Below, piece by piece: positions 7,970-16,112 of a DNA stretch of 32,067 bases (positions are counted from its first letter, which is position 1; each line of letters starts with the position of its first letter). A model generated the notes under the pieces. It had not been told where the DNA came from. It was given only the letters and a program-made list of their open reading frames with translations, and did not search any database. The translations under genes were made by a program, and so were the position numbers. The stretch spans positions 1 through 32,067 of the forward strand of contig JAAEUE010000151.1 in NCBI GenBank assembly GCA_024227565.1, written 5' to 3'. This stretch comes from Alphaproteobacteria bacterium. GTDB lineage: Bacteria > Pseudomonadota > Alphaproteobacteria > Rhizobiales > CAJQND01.

Positions 7970-8055
7970 ACCGCTCTCAAATTTGATCCAGATCATGGCA
8001 ATTTCCTTCCCGTTTGCGAGTTTCGTCCCATCGCATCAAAAGGCTATGGAAAACC

Positions 8056-8322
8056 ATGAATCACCGCCACCGCAAAGTACTGCACGCCTTCTTCGCCCAT
8101 CCCATCAATGCAAACATCCACGTCCGTGAGGCTGAGAACCTGTTCGGCGAGCTCGGCGCCGACGTCTCGCACACGAAATCTGGCCGCATGCATGTGGCGC
8201 TGAAGGGCCATTCGGCCAATTTCCCGGTACCCCACCACAGCTTCCCCAAAGGAGAGGTGATGCAGATCCGCAAGTTTCTTGAGACCTGCGGCGTGGATCC
8301 GGAACGCGATTTTCCTATGTAA
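8056..8322 (+). CDS. HicA-like small protein, no HicB partner
   Basis: The 88-residue product resembles the HicA mRNA-interferase fold: an N-terminal helix (MNHRHRKVLHAFF), then ELGADVSHTKSGRMHVALKGHSANFPVPHH, corresponding to the GSHHxF/VPxH region of HicA, and a closing helix KGEVMQIRKFLETCGVD, similar to the LRSILKQAG end. HicA toxins usually have a catalytic histidine in GSHH; here the aligned place reads TKSGRMH, so activity is uncertain. No hicB-type antitoxin gene is adjacent on either side, where the neighbours are an aminotransferase and a CBS protein. ATG 8056 is preferred over the TTG at 8014 because similarity begins there. It may be a housekeeping RNA-binding relative rather than a toxin. 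Confidence 0.65.
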   Translation: MNHRHRKVLHAFFAHPINANIHVREAENLFGELGADVSHTKSGRMHVALKGHSANFPVPHHSFPKGEVMQIRKFLETCGVDPERDFPM

Positions 8323-8353
8323 CTACACTAAATTTAAAAAGATTAGAATCAAC

Positions 8354-9040
8354 ATGCTAGCACGCGAAGTCATGGCTTCCCCTGTAGTTACAACTACAGC
8401 TGACGCCGCCATCACCGATATCGCCGATCTCATGCTGAAACATAAGGTCTCAGCCCTTCCTGTCTTGGATGCGGACGGCCAGGTCATCGGCATTGTTTCA
8501 GAAGGCGACCTGATCCAGCGCGACGAGATCGGCACCCTGCCCCACCGCTCCTGGTGGCTCTCTGCACTGGGCACCAAGGCGCAACTGGCCGATGAGTTCA
8601 TCAAATCCCATGGCGCCACGGCCAGCGCGGTGATGACCGCAAATGTGCTCACGGTGAGTGCGGATACGCCGCTGCAAGAGATTGCCGAGATTCTGGAGCG
8701 CAAAAAGGTCAAGCGCCTGCCGATCCTTGAGGACGGCAAACTGGTGGGCATCGTCAGCCGGGCGAACCTGCTGCAGGCCTTGGCAATCCAGCGGGGCGCC
8801 GCCCAGGATGCGCCCAGCCCGGAAGACCGTGACCTGCGCCAGCGTTTCCTCGACACCCTGAAAGGCGAGCCCTGGGCCAACAGCGCCCATCTTAATGTGA
8901 TCGCCAAGCAAGGCGTGCTCTATTTATGGGGTCAGGTGCGCTCTCAGAAAGAGCGCGAGGCGCTGGTGCTGGCAGCAAAGGAAACGCCGGGGGTGAAGGA
9001 TGTGGTGGATCACACCGATCGTAGTGTGACGGTTTACTGA
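8354..9040 (+). CDS. CBS-pair and BON-domain protein
   Basis: The 228-residue product begins MLAREVMASPVVTTTADAAITDIADLM, a CBS domain (about 1-60). A second CBS (about 93-150) starts at AVMTANVLTVSADTPLQEIAEIL and contains VKRLPILEDGKLVGIVSRANLL. A C-terminal BON domain follows (about 158-228; LNVIAKQGVLYLWGQVRSQKEREALVLAA, ending GVKDVVDH). CBS pairs usually bind adenosine nucleotides and BON domains associate with membranes or phospholipids; this architecture is common in Rhizobiales as a cytoplasmic stress or signalling protein of unknown target. The ATG at 8354 marks the start of the CBS domain, and the upstream open frame is not homologous. It starts 31 bases after the HicA-like gene and converges with DUF411. 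Confidence 0.9.
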   Translation: MLAREVMASPVVTTTADAAITDIADLMLKHKVSALPVLDADGQVIGIVSEGDLIQRDEIGTLPHRSWWLSALGTKAQLADEFIKSHGATASAVMTANVLTVSADTPLQEIAEILERKKVKRLPILEDGKLVGIVSRANLLQALAIQRGAAQDAPSPEDRDLRQRFLDTLKGEPWANSAHLNVIAKQGVLYLWGQVRSQKEREALVLAAKETPGVKDVVDHTDRSVTVY

Positions 9041-9068
9041 TGCAATGATGAGATCCGATCGAAGCGGT

Positions 9069-9536
9069 TTAAGAGGCAGCTTCGTAACGGCTGAAGATCT
9101 CTGTCGTCTTATCGGCCTTAAACAGAATGACGTCGTAAGCCTCGCGCTCAGATTCCGGCCCCATGCCCGGCGATCCGTATGGCATTTCGGGCACGGCAAT
9201 TCCCAGCGCGTCCGGTTTGTCAGAGATCAGACGCCTGATGTCGGCCGCAGGGACGTGTCCTTCGACGAGATAGCCGTCTATGACCGCCGTGTGACACGCG
9301 CTGAGTTTCAGGGGGACACTCTTTGAGAGCTTGAGCTGCACCAGGTCAGCAGGGTGCAGCACCTCGGTTGTGGGCGCAAAGCCTTCGCGTTTCAGAATGT
9401 CGACCCAAGCTGTGCAGCAGGCACAACCACGGCCTTTGTAAACATGGATGGCGGTACGCAATTGCGCGAGCGCTGGAAGAGCGGAGATAGCCGGCAAAAG
9501 GGCCATGCAGGTGAGAATTTTGCGGCGCGTGTGCAT
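9069..9536 (-). CDS. DUF411 periplasmic metal-binding protein
   Basis: The 155-residue product has a Tat-like or Sec signal (HTRRKILTCMALLPAISALPALAQ) followed by the DUF411 hallmark GRGCACCTAW, where the GCxCC cysteines are expected to bind metal. LSACHTAVIDGYLVEGHVPAADIRRLI (CHTA..dGY..EGHVP) and GIAVPEMPYGSPGMG are also strongly conserved in the family. DUF411 proteins are often found with copper-handling genes and are thought to bind Cu or other soft metals outside the cytoplasm. ATG 9536 is preceded by an in-frame GTG at 9539, so the exact start is ambiguous by one codon. It follows moaA by about 12 bases on the same strand, implying one transcript. Confidence 0.9.
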   Translation of the reverse strand: MHTRRKILTCMALLPAISALPALAQLRTAIHVYKGRGCACCTAWVDILKREGFAPTTEVLHPADLVQLKLSKSVPLKLSACHTAVIDGYLVEGHVPAADIRRLISDKPDALGIAVPEMPYGSPGMGPESEREAYDVILFKADKTTEIFSRYEAAS

Positions 9537-9548
9537 CACTGAGTGCCC

Positions 9549-10604
9549 CTACCCTCCGGTCACGCTCATGTGCCGCGACATGGACGGTGTCTTGCTGGTG
9601 CGATCAATGATGAAATCGTGGCCTTTCGGCTTGCGCCCGATGGCCTCGTCGATCGCCTGGTTCAGCAACCCATTGCCGCTGGAGGCCCGCATGGGCGCGC
9701 GCAGATCAGCGGCATCGTCTTGGCCCAGGCACATATAGAGCGTGCCGGTGCAGGTCAGGCGCACCCGGTTGCAGCTTTCGCAGAAATTGTGGGTCATCGG
9801 CGTGATGAAGCCAATGCGGCCGCCGGTTTCCTTGACTTCCATGTAGCGGGCCGGACCGCCGGTCTTGTAGGGGATATCCTCCAGCGTCCAGCGCTCGCGC
9901 AAGTCAGCCCGCACAACAGAGAGCGGCAGATACTGATCGGTCCGGTCGCCGTCGATCTCGCCCAGAGGCATGGTTTCGATCAAGGTCAGGTCCATGCCGT
10001 CGTCATGGCACCACTTCATCATGTCGTCGATCTCATGGCTATTGACGCCTTTCAGCGCCACCATGTTGATTTTCACATGCAAGCCGGCCTTGCGCGCCGC
10101 CTCAATGCCCCGGTCCACCTTCTCCAGATCGCCCCAACGGGTAATTTCGTGGAACTTGTCCGCATCCCGCGTGTCGAGCGAGACGTTCACCCGGCGCACG
10201 CCGCAGTCATAAAGCTCATCGGCAAACCGGGTGAGCTGCGAGCCGTTGGTGGTCAGGGTCAATTCTTCCAGGGCGCCTGAATCCAGGTGCCGCGACAAGG
10301 AGCGGATCATCGACATGATGTTCTTGCGCACCAGAGGCTCGCCGCCGGTAAGGCGCAATTTCTTCACACCTTTTTCGATGAACGCCGTGCACACCCGGTC
10401 AAGCTCTTCCAGGCTCAACACGTCGCGTTTTGGCAGGAACGTCATGTGTTCTGACATGCAATAGACGCAGCGGAAATCGCACCTGTCGGTGACCGAGACG
10501 CGAAGATACGTGACCGCCCGCCCGAACGGGTCGATCATCGGAGAGGTCTGCTTGAGACCATCCACCAAAACCGGTTCTGGCATGTCACCTGATGTGTTGC
10601 TCAC
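9549..10604 (-). CDS. moaA: GTP 3',8-cyclase MoaA (molybdenum cofactor biosynthesis)
   Basis: The 351-residue radical-SAM enzyme performs the first step of molybdopterin synthesis, rearranging GTP to 3',8-cyclo-GTP. The N-terminal cluster motif is CDFRCVYC (C-x3-C-x2-C) and LTGGEPLVR follows. The C-terminal second cluster is CESC plus a third Cys after 13 residues ([18 protein letters not shown]). The protein ends ...SVTGG, keeping the C-terminal double glycine required for activity. Length and order are normal for MoaA. The ATG at 10604 yields a short N-terminal extension before the conserved [14 protein letters not shown]. It heads a two-gene unit with DUF411 and faces the formate dehydrogenase locus, whose catalytic subunit needs this cofactor. 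Confidence 0.96.
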   Translation of the reverse strand: MSNTSGDMPEPVLVDGLKQTSPMIDPFGRAVTYLRVSVTDRCDFRCVYCMSEHMTFLPKRDVLSLEELDRVCTAFIEKGVKKLRLTGGEPLVRKNIMSMIRSLSRHLDSGALEELTLTTNGSQLTRFADELYDCGVRRVNVSLDTRDADKFHEITRWGDLEKVDRGIEAARKAGLHVKINMVALKGVNSHEIDDMMKWCHDDGMDLTLIETMPLGEIDGDRTDQYLPLSVVRADLRERWTLEDIPYKTGGPARYMEVKETGGRIGFITPMTHNFCESCNRVRLTCTGTLYMCLGQDDAADLRAPMRASSGNGLLNQAIDEAIGRKPKGHDFIIDRTSKTPSMSRHMSVTGG

Positions 10605-10783
10605 TGACCGCGCCCTATTTCTCGTTGCTTGTTTGCATATAAGGGTCGCCGCCTTTGCTTACAATTGCAACCCACAACTTCGTCGGCCGCGATCGCTGTG
10701 CCTCCAATCTGCACTTAAGGCAAAATTTAGAATTGCTCTTTATGCACATTATTATGACAATTAGAGAACAAGGAGGATCAACG

Positions 10784-11206
10784 ATGCTTTACTTGCTTAG
10801 CCCTTTTGTAGGCCGGATTGGCCGGGGTCAATGGTGGCTCGCACAACTTGTAATATTTGCATTGTGCTTTTTCGCCTCGCTTATCGTCATCATTATGTTC
10901 CATGACCCGACCGCCCCGGGATTTGAGCGCGAGTTTCAATCGAGCCCAGTTGCAGGGGTCATCATTTTGGCGGGCGTCTGCATGAACTGTTGCGCCTGTC
11001 TGAACAGACTGCACGACACTGGGCGTTCTGGCCTCTAGCTCCTGAGCTTTTTCGTGCCGTTTATCGGCCTTTTTCCGATGATCTATTTTTGCGGCATTGA
11101 ACGCGGCAAGGACACGGCTCAATCTCGCCCCGCCAAGAGGATAAGAGCGCCCCAGCAACACAGCCAAGCCGCGCTCCCGAGCGTCCCGACTTTCGGGCGC
11201 CGCTAG
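10784..11206 (+). pseudogene. DUF805 membrane protein interrupted by an in-frame amber codon
   Basis: The ATG at 10784 is preceded by a strong AAGGAGG. The first 84 codons read as a DUF805 protein: SPFVGRIGRGQWW at the N-terminus, a membrane segment (LVIFALCFFASLIVIIMF), a second one (AGVIILAGVCMNC) and the family motif CLNRLHDTGRSG. At 11036-11038 a TAG replaces the tryptophan expected in RLHDxGRSGWW. The same frame then continues LLSFFVPFIGLFPMIYFCGIERG and stays open to the stop at 11204-11206, giving the complete third membrane segment. A single TGG-to-TAG change explains the break. It is either a recent pseudogene, a read-through gene or a sequencing error. Confidence 0.8.
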
Positions 11207-11221
11207 CTGATTACGATCAAT

Positions 11222-11250
11222 CCGTGCAGACCTGATCGGGTTCTGCACGG
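11222..11250 (+). terminator. Hairpin between the DUF805 remnant and the formate dehydrogenase locus
   Basis: CCGTGCAG at 11222-11229 pairs perfectly with CTGCACGG at 11243-11250, and the stem extends inward by ACC/GGT across one bulged T. No T-run follows, so intrinsic termination is uncertain. Its place after the DUF805 gene and 159 bases before the chaperone gene suggests a transcript end or a leader structure. Confidence 0.4.
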
Positions 11251-11408
11251 CTCCTGTCAGCAACTGTACCGCATCATGGAATAGTGAAGCGGTTCAGCTT
11301 GCCCTGCGTCGCCAATGGGTCCACACTCCATGTTGGAATCGTTCGAATTCCAGGGAACGCTCAAGAAGACCTGATAAATCAGGCACATAACAAAAAGAAG
11401 AGTGGTGG

Positions 11409-12011
11409 ATGGCTGCTGCAGAAGCCGTGAAAACCGAACCTACGGATGAAGATGTGCTACGCGCGCAACTTTACCGCTTGCTCGCGCTCTATCTTCAAGC
11501 CCCCCCGAAACAAGCAGAACTGGATCTGGCCGCCCAGCTTGCCGGCGACGATAGCCCGTTGGGCCAGGCGATCTCCACCGTGGCGCGCATCGCTGCCAAG
11601 TGTGAGGAAACCACCACAACCCAGGAATACAATGATCTTTTCGTCGGCATGGGCCGGGGCGAGCTCTTGCCCTATGCCTCTTACTACTTGACCGGCTTCT
11701 TGAACGAAAAGCCGCTCGCCAAGCTGCGGGGCGACATGACCGAGCTTGGCATCAAGCGCCAAGAGGGCATCAAAGAGCCCGAAGACCATGCTGGCGCCTT
11801 GTGCGAGATGATGGCCGGCCTGATTGAAGGCGACTTCGGCGATGGTGGCCTGGAAGGCCAAAAAGAGTTTTTTAACAAGCATTTGAGCGCCTGGATCCGG
11901 CATTTCTTTACGGATCTGGAGAACGCCAAATCGTCTGTGTTTTATGCCGCCCTCGGCACTGTTGGAAAAGCCTTCATGGAGATCGAAGAAGCCGCTTTCC
12001 AAATGAGCTGA
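11409..12011 (+). CDS. TorD/DmsD-family chaperone for the formate dehydrogenase
   Basis: The 200-residue all-helical protein shows the TorD-family pattern: an N-terminal helix (RAQLYRLLALYLQAPP), then EYNDLFVGMGRGELLPYASYYLTGFLNEKPLAKLRGDM (the EYxxLFxG...PYxSxYL motif, about residues 74-111), and EPEDHAGALCEMMAGLI (the EPxDH helix). Such chaperones bind the Tat signal or help cofactor loading of molybdoenzymes in the cytoplasm. It is the first gene of the formate dehydrogenase cluster, followed by the small Tat peptide and the catalytic subunit, which strongly suggests that subunit is its client. The start at 11409 has a purine-rich AAGAAGAG about eight bases upstream. The conserved length and motifs leave little doubt about family; the client is inferred from position. 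Confidence 0.9.
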   Translation: MAAAEAVKTEPTDEDVLRAQLYRLLALYLQAPPKQAELDLAAQLAGDDSPLGQAISTVARIAAKCEETTTTQEYNDLFVGMGRGELLPYASYYLTGFLNEKPLAKLRGDMTELGIKRQEGIKEPEDHAGALCEMMAGLIEGDFGDGGLEGQKEFFNKHLSAWIRHFFTDLENAKSSVFYAALGTVGKAFMEIEEAAFQMS

Positions 12012-12172
12012 GGGAGGATTCTAAGTTTCTGGTCAGGGCTGCAGACCCGGCCTGAAAGATGAAGATGAGAGTGCCGGCAAAGGCACCGAAGTTGGGAGTT
12101 GAAGAAGACTTAAGCTTAAGCAACGCGCGATTGGCCGTTCTGGCCGACCGCATAATTGGAGGAAGAAGCGAC

Positions 12173-12361
12173 ATGTCTGACAAAACTGTCGAGGCTGGCC
12201 GCCGTGACTTCTTAAAGCTTGCCGGAGTTGCCGCCGTAACGGGTGGAACTGCGCTGGCTGCAGGAGGAACGGAAGCTGAAGCCGCTGAAGTCAAATCAGA
12301 TGCAGGCTTGTACCGGGAAACCGAACACGTCCGCACCTACTACGATTCTGCAAAATTCTAA
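12173..12361 (+). CDS. Formate dehydrogenase-region Tat-target peptide (TIGR02811-like)
   Basis: The 62-residue product contains a twin-arginine signal, GRRDFLKLAGVAAVTGGTALAAGG, and a short C-terminal tail ending GLYRETEHVRTYYDSAKF. This matches the small 'formate region TAT target' proteins always found just upstream of FDH3-type catalytic subunits. Their role is unknown; they may help assembly or export of the enzyme through Tat. ATG 12173 is chosen because GGAGGAAG lies about eight to ten bases before it; the longer open frame from 12059 is not conserved. It sits between the chaperone gene and the catalytic-subunit gene on the same strand. Confidence 0.88.
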   Translation: MSDKTVEAGRRDFLKLAGVAAVTGGTALAAGGTEAEAAEVKSDAGLYRETEHVRTYYDSAKF

Positions 12362-12392
12362 GACCAACGCAGGACGTAATTGACTTCAACCA

Positions 12393-12414
12393 TATCCCTC
12401 ATACCCCAGGGATA
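12393..12414 (+). other. Hairpin upstream of the catalytic-subunit gene
   Basis: TATCCCT at 12393-12399 pairs with AGGGATA at 12408-12414 around an eight-base loop. It lies about 40 bases before the start of the catalytic subunit, after the small Tat peptide gene. It may adjust relative expression of the two genes by slowing decay or shielding the leader; no T-run follows it. Confidence 0.4.
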
Positions 12415-12455
12415 CTTTCGGGGCCGCCAGCGGCTCCATAAACGAGGAGAATAAT

Positions 12456-15368
12456 ATGCTTAGGAAGAAGACAGGTGGGGTGGCGATTGGCCCCCGTTTG
12501 TCATCGGCCCTAACGGAGCTCACCGGCGGCGCGATTGACCGCCGCACGTTCCTCAAAAGGTCCGGCCTTGCCATCTCAGGATTGGCAGCGGCATCGGCTT
12601 TGAAGAACGGCATGGTGACGAAGGCCGAGGCACAGACCGCCGCGGGCGCGATGGAAATCAAGAAATCCGTCTGCACCCATTGTTCGGTTGGCTGTACAGT
12701 GCTTGCTGAAGTGCAAGGCGGTGTTTGGGTTGGGCAAGAGCCCGGCTATGACAGCCCGTTCAACCTGGGCGCTCACTGCGCCAAGGGTGCAGCGGTGCGC
12801 GAACACGCCCACGGCGAGCGCCGGCTGAAGTATCCGACAAAGCTGGTAGACGGCAAATGGACCCGGATGTCCTGGGACGATGCGATCAACGAGATCGGCG
12901 ACAAGCTTCTGTCGATCCGCGAAAGCGCCGGCCAGGATGCGGTTTATTGGCTCGGTTCTGCCAAGCACAATAACGAACAGGCATATCTGTTCCGCAAGAT
13001 GTACGCCTTCTGGGGCACCAACAACGGTGACCACCAGGCCCGCATCTGTCACTCCACCACGGTTGCCGGTGTTGCAAACACCTGGGGCTATGGTGCGATG
13101 ACCAACAGCTACAACGACATCCACAATTCCAAAGCGATCTTCGTCATTGGCGGCAACCCCGCTGAAGCGCACCCGGTATCGTTGTTGCACTTGTTGAAAG
13201 CCAAAGAAGAGAACAACGCCCCTCTGATCATCTGCGACCCGCGCTATACGCGTACGGCTGCCAAGGCATCAGAATATGTCCGGTTCCGTCCGGGCACGGA
13301 CGTTGCCCTGATCTGGGGTATTCTCTGGCACATCTTCGAGAACGGATGGGAAGACAAGGAATTCATTCGCCACCGCGTATGGGGGATGGACAAGATCAAG
13401 GAAGAAGTCGGCAAATGGACACCGGAAGAAGTTGAAAAGGTTACCGGTGTTCCAAAATCGCAAATGCGCCGCGTTGCCCGCACCATGGCTCAGAACAAGC
13501 CTGGTACGGTCATCTGGTGCATGGGCGGCACCCAGCACACCAACGGCAACAACAACACCCGCGCTTACTGCGTTCTGCAGCTTGCGTTGGGCAACATGGG
13601 CCGTGCCGGTGGCGGAACCAACATCTTCCGCGGCCACGACAACGTGCAGGGCGCAACCGACTTCTGCGTTCTGTCCCACTCGCTGCCTGGCTACTACGGC
13701 CTGAAGAAGGGTTCGTGGAAGCATTGGGCCCGCGTCTGGGACGTCAGCTACGACTATATCGCCGGCCGTTTCGCCGACGAGAAGCTGATGCAGTCCAAGG
13801 GCATTCCTGTGTCGCGCTGGATCGATGGCGTTCTTGAAGACAAGGCCAATATCGACCAACCGGATAACTTGAAAGCCATGATCTTCTGGGGCCATGCACC
13901 GAACTCGCAAACCCGCGGGCCGGAAATGCAGCGAGCCATGAAGAAGCTGGACATGCTGGTGGTGGTCGACCCCTATCCGACCATGGCGGCCGTCATGCAC
14001 GACCGCAAGGACGGGGTCTATCTGTTGCCGGCCTCAACCCAGTTTGAAACCTATGGCTCGGTCACGGCCTCCAACCGCTCGCTCCAGTGGCGCGAAACGG
14101 TTGTGGCGCCTCTGTTCGAAAGCCTTCCAGACCAGACCATCATGTACAAGCTGGCCAAAAAGCTCGGCTTTGCTGATGAGATGTTCAAGAAGGTCAAGGT
14201 TGAGAACGACGAGCCTTTCCTTGATGACGTCACGCGCGAATTCAACGGCGGCATGTGGACGATCGGTTACACCGGTCAGTCTCCAGAGCGGTTGAAGAAG
14301 CACATGGCCAACCAGCATACCTTCGACCGGACGACACTTCGGGCCAATGGCGGTCCATGTGATGGCGATTACTACGGCCTGCCTTGGCCTTGCTGGGGCA
14401 CCGCGGAAATGAACCATCCCGGCACGCCAAACCTGTACGATCCGTCCATGCCGGTTGCTGAAGGCGGCTTGAACTTCCGTGCCCGTTTCGGTGTGAAAGC
14501 GCCAGACGATTGGGGCGGCGACAACTTGCTGACCGAAGGGGCCATCGAAGGCTTGTCCTATCCTGTAGGCAACGAGCTGAAAGCCGGTCACCCGGAATTC
14601 ACCATGGCTATGCTCACAAAACTCGGCTGGGATGGAGATCTCACAGCTGAAGAGCGTGCATCGATTGATGCGGTGGCGGGTGAAAAGACAAACTGGAAGA
14701 CCGACCTTTCCGGCGGTATCCAGCGCGTCGCCATCAAGCATGGTTGTGCTCCGTTCGGTAACGCCAAGGCCCGTGCGGTCGTGTGGACATTCCCGGATCC
14801 GGTGCCGTTGCACCGCGAGCCGCTTTACACGCCTCGCCGTGACCTGTTGCCGAAGTATGCAACCTACGCAGATAAGCAGGCCTATCGTCTGCCGACCAAG
14901 TATGCCTCTATTCAGGTAAACGACTATTCCAAGGACTTCCCGACGATCCTAACGTCTGGCCGTCTCGTGGAATATGAAGGTGGCGGCGAAGAAACACGGT
15001 CAAACCCGTGGCTTGCCGAACTGCAGCAGGACATGTTCGTCGAAATCAATCCTCGCGATGCCAACAATAGCGGCATCAAGGAAGGCGACATGGTCTGGGT
15101 CAAAGCTCCGCCGGACCACACTGGCGGTGAAGGCGGCAAGGTGAAGGTGAAGGCCCTGATAACCGAACGGGTTGCTTCGGGTGTTGCCTTCATGCCGTTC
15201 CACTTCGGTGGTCACTTCCAGGGCGAAGACCTGCGCTCGAAATATCCAGCAGGCGCTGATCCGTATGTGCTTGGCGAAGCCAGCAACACGGCCCAGACCT
15301 ACGGCTATGACAGCGTGACCCAGATGCAGGAAACCAAATCGACCCTGTGTCGCATTGAGAAAGCGTAA
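12456..15368 (+). CDS. Periplasmic formate dehydrogenase, molybdopterin catalytic subunit (Cys type)
   Basis: The 970-residue protein oxidises formate to CO2 at a bis-MGD molybdenum centre outside the inner membrane. It begins with a Tat signal (DRRTFLKRSGLAISGLAAASAL, about residues 28-49). The N-terminal [4Fe-4S] site is CTHCSVGC (Cys73, 76, 80) with GAHCAKGAA, whose Lys follows the last cysteine as in other FDHs. The Mo ligand is Cys198 in QARICHSTTVAG, where selenocysteine sits in FdnG/FdhF, so this is the cysteine form. FMGGTQHTNG-like (WCMGGTQHTNG) and GRAGGGTNIFRGHDNVQG are typical, and the C-terminal molybdopterin dinucleotide domain contains LTSGRLVEYEGGGEETR. It is followed directly by the Fe-S and cytochrome b subunits. 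Confidence 0.96.
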   Translation: MLRKKTGGVAIGPRLSSALTELTGGAIDRRTFLKRSGLAISGLAAASALKNGMVTKAEAQTAAGAMEIKKSVCTHCSVGCTVLAEVQGGVWVGQEPGYDSPFNLGAHCAKGAAVREHAHGERRLKYPTKLVDGKWTRMSWDDAINEIGDKLLSIRESAGQDAVYWLGSAKHNNEQAYLFRKMYAFWGTNNGDHQARICHSTTVAGVANTWGYGAMTNSYNDIHNSKAIFVIGGNPAEAHPVSLLHLLKAKEENNAPLIICDPRYTRTAAKASEYVRFRPGTDVALIWGILWHIFENGWEDKEFIRHRVWGMDKIKEEVGKWTPEEVEKVTGVPKSQMRRVARTMAQNKPGTVIWCMGGTQHTNGNNNTRAYCVLQLALGNMGRAGGGTNIFRGHDNVQGATDFCVLSHSLPGYYGLKKGSWKHWARVWDVSYDYIAGRFADEKLMQSKGIPVSRWIDGVLEDKANIDQPDNLKAMIFWGHAPNSQTRGPEMQRAMKKLDMLVVVDPYPTMAAVMHDRKDGVYLLPASTQFETYGSVTASNRSLQWRETVVAPLFESLPDQTIMYKLAKKLGFADEMFKKVKVENDEPFLDDVTREFNGGMWTIGYTGQSPERLKKHMANQHTFDRTTLRANGGPCDGDYYGLPWPCWGTAEMNHPGTPNLYDPSMPVAEGGLNFRARFGVKAPDDWGGDNLLTEGAIEGLSYPVGNELKAGHPEFTMAMLTKLGWDGDLTAEERASIDAVAGEKTNWKTDLSGGIQRVAIKHGCAPFGNAKARAVVWTFPDPVPLHREPLYTPRRDLLPKYATYADKQAYRLPTKYASIQVNDYSKDFPTILTSGRLVEYEGGGEETRSNPWLAELQQDMFVEINPRDANNSGIKEGDMVWVKAPPDHTGGEGGKVKVKALITERVASGVAFMPFHFGGHFQGEDLRSKYPAGADPYVLGEASNTAQTYGYDSVTQMQETKSTLCRIEKA

Positions 15369-15379
15369 GGAGAACCACA

Positions 15380-15973
15380 ATGGCTAGAATGAAGTTCCTT
15401 TGTGACGCCGAACGCTGCATCGAATGCAACGCCTGTGTCACGGCTTGTAAGAACGAGCATGAAGTGCCGTGGGGCGTAAACCGCCGGCGCGTCGTCACCA
15501 TCAGTGACGGCAAAACCGGCGAGCGCTCCATTTCGGTGGCTTGCATGCACTGTTCATCGGCCCCGTGCATGGCCGTCTGCCCCGTCGACTGTTTCTATCA
15601 GAACGACGATGGTGTGGTCCTGCACAACAAGGATCTGTGCATTGGGTGCGGATACTGCTTCTATGCGTGCCCGTTCGGCGCGCCGCAGTACCCGCAGCAA
15701 ACCAATTTCGGAACCCGCGGCAAGATGGACAAGTGCACCTTCTGTGCCGGCGGTCCGGAAACCGATCATTCCGATGCGGAGTTCAAGAAGTACGGCCGCA
15801 ACCGGATTGGCGAAGGCAAACTGCCTCTGTGCGCAGAAATGTGCTCAACCAAAGCCCTGCTGGGTGGTGACGGCGATCAGGTGTCGGCCATCTACCGCGA
15901 GCGTGTCATCGCCCGCGGCTTCGGTTCAGGTGCTTGGGGCTGGGGCCGGGCCTACCCAGGCGGCGGCTCGTAA
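15380..15973 (+). CDS. Formate dehydrogenase Fe-S (beta) subunit, four [4Fe-4S] clusters
   Basis: The 197-residue ferredoxin-like subunit passes electrons from the catalytic subunit to the cytochrome b. Cysteine groups run CIECNACVTACKNEHEVPWG, CMHCSSAPCMAVCP, CIGCGYCFYACPFGAP and KCTFCAG...CAEMC, enough for four [4Fe-4S] clusters as in FdnH/HybA-type subunits. There is no signal peptide, so export by hitch-hiking with the Tat-exported catalytic subunit is expected. No C-terminal membrane helix is visible, unlike FdnH, which is typical of the shorter FDH3-type beta subunit; it ends in a Gly-rich GSGAWGWGRAYPGGGS. It starts 11 bases after the stop of the catalytic subunit, with AAGGAGAA as ribosome binding site. 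Confidence 0.96.
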   Translation: MARMKFLCDAERCIECNACVTACKNEHEVPWGVNRRRVVTISDGKTGERSISVACMHCSSAPCMAVCPVDCFYQNDDGVVLHNKDLCIGCGYCFYACPFGAPQYPQQTNFGTRGKMDKCTFCAGGPETDHSDAEFKKYGRNRIGEGKLPLCAEMCSTKALLGGDGDQVSAIYRERVIARGFGSGAWGWGRAYPGGGS

Positions 15974-15998
15974 GGCTGACCTGTTGCAAATGTTGGCC

Positions 15999-16025
15999 GG
16001 GGCGGCGTCCGTGTGACGCCGCCCC
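15999..16025 (+). other. Strong intra-operon hairpin between Fe-S and cytochrome b subunit genes
   Basis: GGGGCGGCGTC at 15999-16009 pairs perfectly over 11 bases with GACGCCGCCCC at 16015-16025 around a five-base loop. A second, shorter stem (GGATCGCC/GGCGGTCC, one G-T pair) lies near 16059-16080. Neither has a T-run. Given genes in the same orientation on both sides, a role in mRNA processing, stability or partial attenuation is more likely than full termination. Confidence 0.55.
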
Positions 16026-16112
16026 GATCGCACATATTGTTCTTTAGTTCCTTTTGATGGGATCGCCCCTTAGGCGGTCCGTTCGATTACTATTACGCTC
16101 AAGGAGGGTGGG

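Noticed and set aside
10655..10783. Possible N-terminal extension of the DUF805 gene
   Set aside because: The strong AAGGAGG and the family start at 10784 show that the upstream part is untranslated.
12059..12172. Possible longer version of the Tat peptide
   Set aside because: The Tat signal should be N-terminal, and the GGAGGAAG site serves ATG 12173.
13041..13055. Selenocysteine insertion in the catalytic subunit
   Set aside because: The Mo-ligand codon is TGT (Cys198), not TGA, and the frame is uninterrupted; this is the cysteine form.
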